The notes: generated from the sequence alone by a model not told the origin. DNA of 64,000 nucleotides from Peromyscus leucopus (GCF_004664715.2 NC_051070.1:70002200-70066199); one strand, 5' to 3'; positions 1-12,362 are shown, counted from the first letter of the stretch. Program-made: numbers and translations.

Positions 1-464
1 ACCTCATTTAATTATGATGTCAGTGTTACCATGATCAAAACATTCATGTCAACTTTCCTAGCTTTGGCTTTCTGAGGCAAAGGCTCCCCAGATTATTGTG
101 AATGCCTGGCCTGAACCATCTATGAACTAGAATCAGGCTCACATATCTCATTCTAATCCCTAAGTTTTAGCACCAGAGAATGAGAATGTTCAGTATTTTG
201 ATGTCTACAGACTGTTTTTTGTGAGAGCTCCTGAAGTTCCAGAAATTTAGTTTTTAATTTTAGTTTAGTTGTTAATTTTATTTTGTTACCGTGTTCATGT
301 GTATGTGTGTGTATGTATAGGCTCATATGTGCTACAGTCAGTTCTGTCCTTCTACTATAAATTCTGGGATTGGACTCAGGTCCCTAGGTTTTTATGGCTA
401 GTGTTTTTACTGGTTGAGTCATAAACCAGATTGCTGGCCCAGAAATTTTTGAGAGCATCTACTT
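1..464. other. Unassigned sequence
   Basis: A/T-rich, with a short TG-rich tract near 300. 300-440 may be an old antisense B3-like fragment (TCTGGGATTGGACTCAGGTC). No gene seen. Confidence 0.5.
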
Positions 465-480
465 AGAAATGTTAACAATA

Positions 481-634
481 GCCGGGCAGTGGTGGCGCAC
501 GCCTTTAATCCCAGCACTCGGGAGGCAGAAGCAGGCGGATCTTTGTGAGTTCGAGGCCAGCCTGGGCTACTAAGTGAGTCCCAGGAAACGCGCAAAGCTA
601 CACAGAGAAACCCTGTCTCGAAAAACCAAAAAAA

Positions 635-661
<27 letters not shown>
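481..661 (+). repeat. B1 SINE with perfect 16-bp target duplication
   Basis: Full-length GCCGGGCAGTGGTGG...CTCGAAAAACC followed by a long A-run. AGAAATGTTAACAATA flanks it at 465-480 and 662-677, so it is a young insertion. Confidence 0.95.
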
Positions 662-666
<5 letters not shown>

Positions 667-677
667 TGTTAACAATA

Positions 678-756
678 GTCTACAGAGTGAGATCCAGGAA
701 AGGCACAAAGTTACACAGAGAAATCCTGTCTTGAACCACCCCCCCCCAAAAAAAAA
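678..756 (+). repeat. B1 SINE 3' fragment
   Basis: GATCCAGGAAAGGCACAAAG to TGTCTTGAACC, then C and A runs. It corresponds to the right half of B1 only and abuts the duplication of the intact B1. Confidence 0.75.
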
Positions 757-770
757 TGTTAACAAAAGGC

Positions 771-945
771 CAGTGAGAAAGCTCAGCAGGTATAAAGATT
801 CTTGAGCTAGCCTGACTGCTGAGTTTCATCCTTGGAAGGAGATAACTGACTCTCAAAGTCATCCTCTGACTTTCAAGGACACACACACACACACACACAT
901 ACATAAGCATGCCATATAAATACACATACAATAGTAATAAATAAA
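771..945 (+). repeat. B3-type SINE with (CA)n tail
   Basis: CAGTGAGAAAGCTCAGCAGG (B2/B3 head), TGGAAGGAGATAACTGACTC and CATCCTCTGAC, then (CA)n and an AATAAATAAA tail. Confidence 0.8.
880..899. repeat. (CA)n microsatellite
   Basis: About 10 CA units in the B3 tail. Confidence 0.9.
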
Positions 946-1153
946 AAAGAAATGCTAATGAGTTTCAAATATTTTAGGAAGATGTTCTTGGTATCATATT
1001 TCTAATATGCTTCAAAGGGCAAGTTCATTTATGTCTGTATGCCAAATACTGAAAGCAGCTGCATCTCTTAAACTTTCTTTAGTCAATGTATCAGGAGATA
1101 GGATACCTGCTGTCCCCAAGGACTTATAAGCCACTCCCCAAATGGCTTTCTTT
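946..1153. other. Unassigned sequence between B3 and LTR-like repeat
   Basis: No coding or repeat signature recognised. Confidence 0.5.
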
Positions 1154-1159
1154 ATGTTA

Positions 1160-1733
1160 TGTTGGGGAATATTATTTTAAGGTGTGTTACTTTTGTTTAT
1201 GTTTCATTTGTTTAACTCTGTGAAGTTGAGTTACTGGGCCTGTCTAAAACACCCGATGGTCTAATAGAGAGCTGAACGGCCAATAGTGAGGCAGAAGAAA
1301 GGATAGGTGGGGCTGGCAGGAAGAAAGAATTAATAAAAGGAGAAATCTGGGAGAGGAGAGATCTAGAAGTGAGAGGAAGAGAACATTAGAGGCCAGCCAC
1401 CCAGCTACCCAACCCCCAGCTACCCAGCTACCCAGCCACCCAGCCACCCAGCCACCCAGCCACCCAGCCACCCAGCCACCCAGCCACCCAGCCATCCAGC
1501 CACCCAGCCAGCCATGGAGTAAGAGTGAAAGTAAGATTACAGAAGTAAGAAAAGGAAAAGGTCCAGAGGCAAAAGACAGATGGAATAAGTTAAGAAGAGC
1601 TGACAAGAAACAAGCCAAGCTAAAGTTGGGCATTTATAATTAAGAATAAGCCTTCTTGTGTGATTTATTTGGGAGCTGGGTGGTGGGCCCCCCAAAGGAG
1701 CCAAAAGAGTAAAGAGTAAAAAAACACCCCACA
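1160..1733 (+). mobile_element. LTR-like repeat, family T copy 1
   Basis: Starts TGTTGGGGAATATT and ends CCCCACA. The flanks ATGTTA (1154-1159) and ATGTTT (1734-1739) match at five of six bases. Colinear with 9614-10090. Inside it the CAGCCACC block has expanded into a minisatellite. The minus-strand Trp/Gly-rich frame is a translation of that array. Boundaries are inferred. Confidence 0.68.
1393..1513. repeat. 8-bp minisatellite (CAGCCACC)n
   Basis: About 15 near-perfect units, with TACC and ATCC variants at the edges. The related LTR-like copy at 9614-10090 has only one or two such units at the same place, so the array expanded after dispersal. Confidence 0.9.
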
Positions 1734-1739
1734 ATGTTT

Positions 1740-2289
1740 CCCAAGCACCTGGACATTGTTTTTTCTTGTCACCACTCAGTTTTCATTCACAACTAGTAAG
1801 CCTAAGAAGAAACAGGGCCCATCTCAAGTGCAGTTTTACAGTGCTAGTGCTTGAGAATTTCAGACATGAAAATTGGTCAAACACACCCTTATTGTCTCTG
1901 CTCAAAGTCATCCTCTATCTACCCCCCCATTTTTGTCTCCCAATTTTTTTAAACACGCTGTATCTACTCAGTGTTCCTTGTATGTGCATAGGTGTAGGGT
2001 TGTCTACAGAAGCATGGTAGCTTTTCTGAGGCCACATCCATGAAGAAAACTTTCCTTACTCCAACAGCCACCAATTTTCAATAGCTTCTCAGCTAGGGGA
2101 GGAACTTTGTGAGCCTTTTTCCTACCCATGCTGGGATTTTGTGTGGCTTAAAGGTTGTACACATCTAGTCACAGCTGCTGTTAGGTTGTGTGTGCAATGG
2201 GCCTGTCATATACAGAAAATAATGTTTTTCTACAAATGTCTTCTACTTCTTACAATCTTTTCTTTCCCCTTCCTACGATTATCCCTGAA
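1740..2289. other. Unassigned intergenic sequence
   Basis: Short frames only; nothing recognised. Confidence 0.5.
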
Positions 2290-2430
2290 CTTTTTTTGGG
2301 GGGGAGAAGGTGATAGAGATGTTCCATGAGGGCTAAGCATTTCACAGTCTCTTATTCTCTGTTGGCCAGTTGTGGGTCTCTATATTAATACTTGCTATAT
2401 ACTGCAGAAAGAAACTTCACTCTCTTCATG
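2290..2430 (-). repeat. L1 3' UTR-like fragment, antisense
   Basis: AGCATTTCACAGTCTCTTATTCTCTGTTGG then CCAGTTGTGGGTCTC: known antisense Lx/L1 tail sequence. Confidence 0.55.
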
Positions 2431-2534
2431 CTGCCTCTTGTTGCCCTGTCCACAATTTCTACTTTTATGTTCCTTTTTACTGCAAGTTAAAGCAGGGGAA
2501 ATCCTTGCTACTGACTGAAAAATCGCTTTAAAGA

Positions 2535-2845
2535 ACGTCATGAGCAGTCAGCAGACTGCTTGCCACTATACAGGAGGACTTGAGTTTGATCCCCAGCCCC
2601 ATGTAAACACTGCATTTGATGGTGCCCATCTATAATTCCAGCACTAGGGATGTGGGAACAGGAGGATCCCTGAGCTTTCTGTCCATCTAATCTGGCTAAA
2701 CTGGAAGGCTCCAAGTTCAGAGAAACTTCTAACAAAAATAAAGTGGAGAGTGATTGGCAAAGATGATGTCTATCTCTGGCCTCCTGATGTGCACAGACAT
2801 GCACATTCTCATGTACGGGTACATACATAAAGACTATCATGAGAT
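2535..2845 (+). repeat. B4-type SINE
   Basis: An ID/B2-like head with CTTGAGTTTGATCCCCAG, then a B1-like middle (GGTGCCCATCTATAATTCCA, AGGAGGATCC), then a GGCCTCCTGATGTGCACA tail. This is the B4 order. Confidence 0.78.
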
Positions 2846-4507
2846 CTAGAACCTAAATACTTTCCTGTTAAAATCAACTATATTGGTTGTAAGCTATGTG
2901 GAATACATGATATGTTTCAAGTGTTACATTTAAATCTACTTTGACTAATGGGCATACACCTGTGTAACCATTACTTTAATTAATTTATAAAATATTTATT
3001 ATCACTTGATAAGTTACTTTGTGACCTACTGTTGCCAATGCCTTCCTTCCCTTCCCATCTTTGGGCAACTTTGATCTGATTTTGTCACCAAAGAGTAGAT
3101 TTCCTTTCTCTGCATTTCATATATATAAAGTTGTATGATATATGCTCTTTCATGCTTAACTTTTTTTCAGGATAATATTTTAATAGTCATCCACATTGAT
3201 TGGTGGGCCAGTAGTTTATTTCCCCATGTTTCTGAGTAATATTCAACTTAACAAGCACACCCCTGCTTATTTGATGAATTATGCACCCTTTCTTTGGCCA
3301 TCTGCAGTCTGCTATTGATCTTTGCAATGAATTTTTCTTTTAAGGCATTACAATGTGCAGTTCTAAAATTTCTATTTGTTTATTTCTAAGGTTTCTATTT
3401 CTCTGCTGAGGTTTTATTTCTGTTTACTTATTAAGAACATATATTTCTTTCATCCTGTGGATGTGTTTTCAGTTAGTTTATTGCATATATTTACTGTAGC
3501 CGATTTACAATGTTTATCTATTAAACTGAAACATCTCAGTTACTTTCTATTTGCTGCTGATTTTTTCATGACTATGAATCATACTTTTCTAGTTGTTTTT
3601 GGTTGTATAATGATGATCAATGATGTGATGTTTTAACTTCTCTAATACAGAAGAACATTTCTCTTTGCTACACTAAATTCTTATCAATAAATCAGTTAAT
3701 AAAAACTTGTTGCATTCTTATTACATTACAGTACAGTGCTGGGTTTGCTGTTAGGGAATCTTGATGACTGTATTTGGGCAAACAGTTAAGACAAATTGTG
3801 TTGACAGCACATGGTATCTGCAAAAGCTCAAAATCATACAGAAGAAATCAGTGGAGAAAGCGGGTGCCAGTTTAAAACCGTTAAGTGCTTCCCAGTGACA
3901 TTTCCCAAAGATAGAGATTCAAAACCTTAGAGGAAACATGACTAGTGACTTCTTCAGATGAGTGACAACTTTAACAATTTAATACCTGCTATCCCAAATC
4001 TATATAAGGAATCAGTGAAAAGGCATTTCTTCCCTGTCTTTCTTTGACAAGCCCTCCAGGCTGTCCCCAGATCAACTGACACAACAGGGTATCTGAAAGC
4101 ACTTTCAGCTGTCCACACCTTTGTCTTCCCAGCAGACCTGGTGGTCCAAGTCAGCCTCAGAAAGGTCTTCCTCAGGAGCAATGACTTTGACCTTAGAGGA
4201 TGGTCTCATGCCCTCAGACAGGACAGCACTTTTATTCTGGGCACACACTAACTGCATCTGTCCAGAATACTTTTAGAGCAGTTCCTCCCTATGGCTAAGG
4301 TGGGAGGTGTTACTCAGAATATGGGCTTTGCTACCTTACAGAGGAGAACGCACGCTGGGTCAAATGTTGGTGGTTAAGGAGACCGTAGGCCCTGGAGGAG
4401 GGAGTGAGGGAGACACCAGCTATTATCATCTTGCCAGATGGCCTGTGGTCAAACTGCCTTCTAAATACTTAGCTTATATCTGTGAATGAAAATTCCTGAA
4501 AAGAAGC
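2846..4507. other. Unassigned intergenic sequence
   Basis: A/T-rich with chance frames up to 86 codons. No V-segment cysteine/RSS signature on either strand. Confidence 0.5.
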
Positions 4508-4988
4508 TGTGTCTGGCTGAGAACAAAACACCCCTGGGAGGAGTTTTTGTGTCTGCAGAGACTGATTGGAATTTCAGATTGAAATTTTGTAGGTTCAGAG
4601 GCTAGTTACTTTATCTTGGGCTAGTTTTATTCCTTGCCTAACTCTGAATCTAAACTAACACCTTGTGATAATAAATAAAAACCTCTTAGAAACTACTAAC
4701 TTAGTGGAATATTAGCAATCCAAGAACTAAGAATGTCATCAGTCAATATTTTAGGGCTGTACAAAAGCTTTCCTCATCTCGAGATATCTGCCTCTCTGGG
4801 GGTACCCACCAATTTATTTTAAACTTGCTGTAATTTGTGACTTTCTTTGTTCTGTAAAACTATAAAAACCCTGTGAAATTGTTTCCATGTTGGAACATGG
4901 AATTTGAGGTAACCTAAATCTGTGTAACTCAAAATGGCTCCAGAATAAACAATCTCACTCCCTTTAAGATGAGAGCTGTAGTTTTTAC
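4508..4988 (+). mobile_element. Possible solo LTR, unassigned family
   Basis: TGTGTCTGGC...TTTTTACA. It has a TATAAAAACC box near 4861 and AATAAA sequences at 4671 and near 4945, in the order expected for an LTR. No convincing target duplication was found, so this is tentative. Confidence 0.42.
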
Positions 4989-5029
4989 ATCAACATAAAT
5001 TAGTGCTGCTCTCAGAGAGGTTTCTTATT

Positions 5030-5610
5030 GAAGCCCATGACAGTTAAGACAGAGACTCATATAACTACTCAAAGCGCTGAGAAGAAGGGACAATGGGGGA
5101 ATTGGCTTTAAATGGGTTGTCTTTATCACCCCCTCTACGGCTCTCAGAACATCAAGGAAAGGGTGCATCGCAGAAAGATGCTTTCTTAATATGACATGTT
5201 TATTGCACTCATGAATGCATTGCAGCTGTTGTCCCTTGCTCAAGACCTGCACAAGATTGAGTCCATCAACATTTCAACAGGGGAGGGGGAGGGGCTTATG
5301 GGGTCCCACATTTCCCCAAGAGACTACGGACAGTTACTGGGTGGCTGGAGCAGCCACTGATAACTTCTTATGGCATTTCCCACCCATGCATATGCAACTG
5401 ACTCTAATCAGGCTAAGTGGGTCACATACATAAAAAAAAAAAAAAACCCTCAAAATTACATTGTGTGTGGCATGTTGGAAAGGATAAGGGTTTCAGTGGG
5501 ACAAGAAAAGAAGAGAGGGTAATGGGGAGTGAAAAACTACTAAAATTCATTATATATATATGTATAGGATTGTCAAAGAATAAAAAATTAAAAAATGGAG
5601 TAGAACAAAA
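5030..5610 (+). repeat. L1 3' end fragment
   Basis: GGCTTTAAATGGGTTGTCTT block as at 28410, then GGATTGTCAAAGAATAAAAA tail. The small frames here are not genes. Confidence 0.65.
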
Positions 5611-6989
5611 TGGGTTTTGAATCTTCTTGAATAACATAAATCACACCATAAATTGTTTTTGCTGTGTGGAAGGGTCAATTAATACAGTGCGGAAGGGAGA
5701 GCAGTCCCAGGATTAGTTAGGAAAAAAGAGAAAAAAATTAGAAAATCTGCATAGACACAAACACAAATATATAAAAATATGTGGGCAGATATGAAATGAA
5801 AGCAATCTTTCAAACAGTAACATTTTCATTACACCATTTGTTTGCTAATATTCTTTCTGGCATTCATTATTGTCTCAGTGTAATGTAAAGCATCTTATAA
5901 TGGCTTACAATTCTTCACATAGTGATCTCTGCTTATTACTTTTATTTTACAATTGTCATCAGTTTTTGAGTGGGGTACCCCACCAGTATGACACCTTTCA
6001 GTGTCGTTCCTCCAAACTAAAGGTTGCTTTCATGTCTTTGCACATTTTTCTTTTCTTTTTCTATAATGTTCTTTGGCTTTATTATTGGCTGATTCATTCT
6101 ATACTTCTGAATTTAGTTGTTATCTCCTTATACTACTTTTATCTTCTTTCTGATTCCAGTTAAATGCTTCTGTTAGGTGCCATTTTCTTCCTCTGTGGTA
6201 GATTTTAATTACTACATCATGTTGGATTATACTCCACAGAACAACAAGATCCTTGAAGACTGAAATAAGGTTTGTTATCACAACTCTATCATCTGTACTC
6301 TAGTCTGAGGCATACACTAGTCATCAAATGCAGATTATTTATGGAATTTCAAGTAAATAGAGGATGCATTTGGAGACTTCACGAAGGTGTGACTTCTCAC
6401 TTGTAGAGTGACATGGTGATTTGACAGTTTTATCATGATCATCATGACAGAAAATATATTCATATCATATAGAATCATACACACATATATGACTGAACTG
6501 TGTGCATAACTGCAGTTGTATGCTATATGTATGTACATATACATACATATATATGCTTACATGCATAGTATACATATTTTGTTCATATATTTTGTGTGTA
6601 TATTTATATTTATCTCTCTCTATATATATATCTAGGTTAGCTATATATTAATTCTCAAGTTCTCCATGCTTTCTGTTGCTTTATAAGTGCTGTTCCTTCT
6701 TTTATGATTATGTCCTTCATCATTTCTATGTTTCAACCCAGTGGACTTTACTTAGTCTTTAGTCTTACAACATGGGATCTGGAAATTCCCATCTCACCTT
6801 CAAGGCTGGCATGGGTCTGTCCCTCTGTATGAGCTTTCACCTTCCCTTGCTTTTCCAATCAAGCCTTCATCCCACTTTATTCTTTCTGATCAGCTACCTA
6901 TGCCTATATTAACCAGCCTGTAAATTCAGTGAGAGAAAGTTATGTAATTTCATTTCCCTTCTAGCATATAACATGTATGTAGAAATAAG
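5611..6989. other. Unassigned A/T-rich sequence
   Basis: TATA-rich patch around 6480-6650; no gene seen. Confidence 0.5.
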
Positions 6990-7260
6990 CATGTATTTAA
7001 ATAATTGTCTTCTTTCTATTCCATGATAATCTCATTTCAACTTTCTTTTTGTATATATAGAATCATTTATGAATATGTATGAAATCTAGAATTCACATTT
7101 GAGACAAAAATGTGGTATTTGTCTTCATAAGTCTGGCTAATTTTGCCTAAAATAGTCATCTCCATTGCATCCATTTTCCTGGAACCAACCTGATTTTATT
7201 TATTTTTTTATGGTTGAATAAAATTTCATTATGTATTATATAACAATTTCCTCCTGGATG
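6990..7260 (-). repeat. L1 ORF2/3' fragment, antisense
   Basis: GTATTTGTCTTCATAAGTCTGGCTAATTTT-type sequence, then TTTTTTTATGGTTGAATAAA, the complement of the L1 sequence before its 3' UTR. Confidence 0.65.
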
Positions 7261-7464
7261 AAACATTCTATCTAGGAGGAGAGCTTATTAAGACAGGATC
7301 TTCTAAGAGAAGGAGAAATCTTCCATCTTACAGGGAAGCCTATTAAACTCAGGAAGTAAACAACTCAAACTCTTCAGGAAGTCCCTGAAACTGATCATGT
7401 TTACTAAGTCCCTCCTTTCCCAAGCATGTATAAGCTGTAATGACTGCTAAGAAACACTCTCAGA

Positions 7465-8069
7465 TGTAGCTTGTGTTTTTTCTGCCTGGCCCACAGTCAG
7501 GACAAATCTCTGTCACCCGCCAGTCCCACAGCCGCTCAAACCCAACCAAGTAAACACAGAGACTTATTTAGCTTTCAAACTGTCTGGCCGTGGCAGGCTT
7601 CTTGTTAACTATTCTTATATCTTAAAGTAATTCATTTCTATAAATCTATATCTTAAAGTAATCCATTTCTACAAATCTATACCTCGCCACATGGCTGGTG
7701 GCTTATCAGCGTCTTCACATGCTTCTTGTCATGGCGGCGGCTGCTGTGTCTCTGGTCATGGCGGCGGCTGCAGCCTCTCTGGTCATTGCGGCGGCTGCAG
7801 CGAGGCTACTTCTGCCTTTGTCCTTTTATTTCTCCTCTCTGCTAGTCCCGCCTATCTTTCCTGCCTAGCCACAGCCGATCAGGTTTTATTTATTAACCAA
7901 TCAGAACAACTTGACATACAGACCATCCCCCAGCATAGCCAAGTGCAGACCATCTCAAACACCTGCACTCAGGCCCATGGTCCTAATCATCCTCTATACG
8001 GACCTGCTGGGTAACGCCACAAAGAACCCAAGAAGGGCTCCCACAGGACATACAGAACATCCCACAGCA
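7465..8069 (-). mobile_element. Solo LTR, family S copy 1
   Basis: 605 bp, TG...CA on the minus strand (TGCTGTGGG...GCTACA). Perfect 6-bp duplications CTCAGA lie at 7459-7464 and 8070-8075. The other copy at 11840-12362 is in opposite orientation. This copy has internal duplications: a CTTAAAGTAAT unit twice near 7620-7680, and a GGCGGCGGCTGC unit three times near 7733-7802. The 6-bp duplication fits class II ERVs. It splits an older repeat-like sequence (about 7265-7464 and 8070-8420). The flanking open frames are not genes. Confidence 0.9.
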
Positions 8070-8559
8070 CTCAGACAAGCTGAGTTGCTTAGAAGAGCCT
8101 CTGGTCAGGCAAGCCATCTGGAAAAACAAAGACCAGCTAAGATACCTGGAAGAAGCAGACCAGCCTAGCTGCATAAAAGAAACATAGCCATCTAGAAGAA
8201 GCCCAGATCACCTGGGATCCCTGAAAGAGGCAATCTCTTACCTGTTGTGCTGCTTGCAAGTGCACATTTTTTGTGTTCAAGAGCTAACACCCATGCTGGG
8301 GTAGGATTTTGGTATTGCAGCTGTCTGAGTTATTTCTGTGCCTGTAAGTAAGCTTTCACCAAATATTCTTGGAAGAAATACCAGTAAAACCTATTGGTTC
8401 ACCAAGGTTAACTTTGATGGTATCTATTTTGTCTGTCCTCAGTTCCCTATCTGAGATGAGTAGACATTTGTTTAGGTCTCTCCAAGATTAGTGTCACACA
8501 ATCCTTGCCCCCTAGGAATGATTAAAAGATAACTGGCTTCTTCCTTTTCTCTAATAATC

Positions 8560-8599
8560 TTACTTTGACTTTCATGTTGTATATACAGAATTGCACACG

Positions 8600-8646
<47 letters not shown>

Positions 8647-8720
8647 GGATCCACATATGAGACAAAACTTGATATTTGTCTATAGATAATCATAATTACA
8701 ATGATGAATAAAATGGAATA
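8560..8720 (-). repeat. L1 fragment, antisense, with (CA)n
   Basis: GATCCACATATGAGACAAAA and TTGATATTTGTCTA match the same L1 part as 6990-7260. The CA/CG tract lies in its middle. Confidence 0.5.
8594..8644. repeat. (CG)n(CA)n microsatellite
   Basis: CGCGCGCGCG followed by about 18 CA units. Alternating purine/pyrimidine with a CG core. Confidence 0.95.
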
Positions 8721-9229
8721 TAAAGTTTGATAAAAATTTAAAGACATACCAATGAAAAGAGTTGATCCTTTATACTTCTCCTCTTGTAATGCTTTAAAAA
8801 TTGATCACATGTTAAGACTTAAAGAATAATTCTGGATTGATAAAATTATGTTAGCTAAAAATTATTGATTAGTCATTATTGATAGTCACATCCATGACTA
8901 TATCAAAGTTAGGAAGAAATTATTTATTGGTTAAGGTAATTGGATAGAGATTACATATCACATCCATGACTAGATCAAAGTTGGAAGAAACTCTTTTTAA
9001 GAGTGCCATTGCACAGTGATAATAAATGAGGCTATATAACCAATGACTGAAAATGAAGGAAATATGAAGCTTGAATCACTGTGGAGAGCTTGAACAGATC
9101 AAGATGAACTTCTGTGTAGCATTCCCTTGTCTGGTATAACTTTGCACCTTTGAAGACAGAGAAGACATCAATATATCCCTGTGTGATAGTTTCCTATAAT
9201 ACATAGACATGAAACAGGATATTTTAAAT

Positions 9230-10900
9230 ATTTAAAACACTGAAAAAATTAATGACAAACAGTCCAATAAAAATATGCAGAATATGTTAGTATGCCTTCA
9301 AAAGACCTGCTCCATGTCATTATTTATAATGGAATACAAATTAAGCCTACAAGTAATCATATTCTACCAAAAAGACCAAATTTAATTCCTAAAGTAGCAG
9401 AGGTGCTATACATCGAGGAAGGAATTGTGAATTGGTAAGCTATTTTGGTAAACACTAATTAACTATCTGCTTGCCTGATTTTGGGATCTGTAAATAATGG
9501 CAGTGAGCACCCATCTCCATTAATGATAAATACAGACTATTCATAGCAATTCTATTCACAGCATTAAAAATTTGAATGTAACCTAAACATTTACCAACAA
9601 GTGAATAATCAAGTGTAGTAGAATATTATTTTAAGGCGTGTTACTTTTGTTTATGTTGCATTTGTTTAACTCTGTAAAGTTGTTTTACTGTGCCTGTCTT
9701 AATGGTCTCATAAAGAACTGAATGGCCAATAGTGAGGCAGGAGAAAGGATAGGTGGGGCTGGCAGGAAGAGAGAATATATAGAAGGAGAAATCTGGGAGC
9801 AGAGATCTAGGAGTCAGAGAAGGAGGAGGACATCAGGGGCCAACCACTCAGCTACACAGCAAGCCATGAAGTAAGTTTAAGATTTACAGAAGTAAGAGAA
9901 TGGGAGAAGCCCAGAGGCAAAAGATAGATGGGTTAATTTTAAGTTAAGAAAAGCTGGCTAGAAACTAAGCCAAACTAAGGCTGGGCATTCATAATTAGGA
10001 ATAAGTTTTCATGTGTGATTTATTTGGGAGCTGGGTGGTGGGCTCCTCTAAAGAGTAAAAGAGCCCCCCCCCCAAAAAAACAATAATAGTCAAGTGGATT
10101 CAAAATTTGAAATTTAACAAAGTAATTAAAAATAAACCCTTTATATTTCCTGCTAAGAATGGCTGTTTTTTAAAAGACTAAAGTTAACAGTAGTGGCATG
10201 AATGTAGAAAAAAGAGAATTCTCACACTTTTTTTTTGTAAAAAGTATATTAGTAAATCCACTATGGAAATAATATGGAGGTTCTCCAAAAATTAAAAGTA
10301 GAAGTCTCATGTAGTCCATATAATAGAAGTCCAAAAATAGAAGTCTCATCTGAGTCACTTCTGAGTACATAGCCAAAGGAAAGAGATGTCTGCACTCCTG
10401 TGTTTGTTAAAACAAGTCAAGAATTAGAAACAACCTTGCATGTTCATAAAGTGATCAATGAATTGAGAGTAGTCCATTACACAATGGAATACCATAAAAG
10501 GAAGAAATACTGTAATTTGCTACAAAACAGATGGGACTGAAGATATTAAGTGAAATAAGCCAAGCACAAAAAGACAAATGACTCATGATTCCAGTCACTT
10601 GTGAAACCTAAAAGGTGTTTTGTTATTGTTGTTGTTTTTAATAGCAGCTGAGAGCAGGATCGTGGCTACTGTGAAGAGCCGAGCATACAGGGAAAGGTTG
10701 ATCAATGAGAACTGAGCTATTGTTAGGTAGGAGTAGGAAGTTGTGTCTTATTGCACACGAGTGATTATAGATAGCAAGACTGTAGTACATATTTCAAAAC
10801 AGCTCAAAGAAAGGACATTGAAAGTTTTCATCACAAAGAAACTGTCAGCTTCTGTGGAGAGAGATATGTTTATCCTGATTTAAACACTACACCATATATA
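9230..10900 (+). repeat. Old L1 ORF2/3' end, interrupted by LTR-like repeat
   Basis: ACAATGGAATACCATAAAAG, AAGTGAAATAAGCCAAGCAC and AAGACAAATGACTCATGATT follow the classical L1 ORF2 tail. Similar sequence resumes on both sides of 9614-10090. No useful reading frame survives. Confidence 0.7.
9614..10090 (+). mobile_element. LTR-like repeat, family T copy 2
   Basis: Shares TTTTAAGGCGTGTTAC, GCCAATAGTGAGGCAG, GATTTATTTGGGAGCTGGG and most intervening sequence with 1160-1733, same strand, but lacks the minisatellite expansion. It lies inside an old L1 tail. A CAAGTG match flanks it approximately, so the exact edges are uncertain. Confidence 0.65.
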
Positions 10901-11833
10901 TGTATATTTGGTCTTCACATGACACTCCATTAATCTGTGCAATACTTATTTATCAGTTAAGAAAAATCTTACTGATGTACACAACAAAGTGGATTAATCT
11001 GACAGGTGTGGTGCTATATGAAAGAAGGCAAAGCACAAAGTACATTCTGTACAGCCCTATGTGTATGAGGTCCAGAAAATGAAATCTATTCTGTAGCGAA
11101 TTAAATCAGAACAGCAGCTATTGCTGTAGGAGTAGAGAGTAGTGAGGATAGGTACCAGGGGTGTTCTGTGATCTGAAAGTGTTCTGTGTCTTCGGCACTG
11201 TGGTGGTTTCACAAGTTCTAGGTGCAACTCATTAAATTGCACACTCAGCATCCATAGTCATCGTATGTGGTTAAGAGGAAAGAATAAAGTGAAAACCAGA
11301 GGCAAAAGATAGGCAGGATGGTGGCAATTAAAAGGAATATTTCTTGAGAGCAATTCACCAGCCATGAAAAATGGAATGTTATCTTCAAAGTGTCTTTAGA
11401 CGGTACTGAAGGCTTTTCAATCATTAAACATCTTAGCAGAATGAAGAGAATTCAGGACATTTTCATACAAAGACTTAAGATATTGCTACAAGGACAGCTA
11501 AGGATTTATCTTACTGTTAATAAGAAGAAATGATGCCCATGGAAATGTGATTTGCTCCATATTTTAATGTTAGTCGATGAAAACATGAATTTTCCAGAAT
11601 ATATCAATAAATAAAATGTTCTTATTCTATTATTGGCACTACAATAAATTTTGACTCTAAGAAGCCATTTATGTGTGAAAAAATGTTGGTTATTCTGCTA
11701 AAATTGAATTACTGTAACATAAAACATTGCACAATAAACAAAATACACAAAGCACTATGAATAAAATATAAGCACATGGTATTAAGGATAAATGTATGAA
11801 TATATAAACACATAATTCAATACAGTATATATT
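10901..11833. other. Unassigned sequence
   Basis: Probably an old L1 margin to about 11100, then A/T-rich sequence. Frames below 65 codons. Confidence 0.45.
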
Positions 11834-11839
11834 ACATTA

Positions 11840-12362
11840 TGCTGTGGGATGTTCTGTATGTCCTGTGGGAGCCCTTCTTGGGTTCTTTGTGGCGTTACCC
11901 AGCAGGTCCGTATAGAGGATGATTAGGACCATGGGCCTGAGTGCAGGTGTTTGAGATGGTCTGCACTTGCCTGTGCTGGGGGATGGTCTGTATGTCAAGT
12001 TGCTCTGATTGGTTAATAAATAAAACCTGATCGGCCGTGGCTAGGCAGGAAAGATAGGCGGGATTAACAGAGAGGAGAAAAGAAAAAGAACAGGAAGGCA
12101 GAAGGAGAGACACTGCCAGCCGCAGCCATGACCAGCAGCATGTGAAGATGCCGGTAAGCCACCAGCCACGTGGCAAGGCATAGATTTATGAAAATGGATT
12201 AATTTAAGCTATAAGCACAGTTAGCAAGAAGCCTGCCACGGCCATACAGTTTGTAAGCAATATAAGTCTCTGTGTTTACTTGGTTGGGTCTGAGCGGCTG
12301 TGGAAGTGGCGGGTGACAAAGATTTGTCCTGACTGTGGGCAAGGCGGAAAACTCTAGCTACA
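11840..12362 (+). mobile_element. Solo LTR, family S copy 2
   Basis: 523 bp, TGCTGTGGG...AGCTACA, with perfect 6-bp duplications ACATTA at 11834-11839 and 12363-12368. It contains CCAATCAGA-type sequence (as its complement) and AATAAATAAAACC. It is near-colinear with the minus-strand copy at 7465-8069, and the same edges in both copies fix the boundaries. Confidence 0.9.

Larger units (their letters stand above)
8076..9229. other. Older repeat-like flank of the solo LTR, then A/T-rich sequence
   Basis: 8076-8420 appears to continue the sequence interrupted at 7465. A 24-bp-scale echo, CACATCCATGACTA...ATCAAAGTT, occurs at 8886 and 8960. No gene. Confidence 0.45.

Noticed and set aside
1244..1633. 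129-codon Trp/Gly/Ala-rich minus frame
   Set aside because: It is the translation of the 8-bp minisatellite in an LTR-like repeat.
7691..8014. 107-codon frame with Ser/His/Gly-rich repeats
   Set aside because: Translation of duplicated units within a solo LTR.
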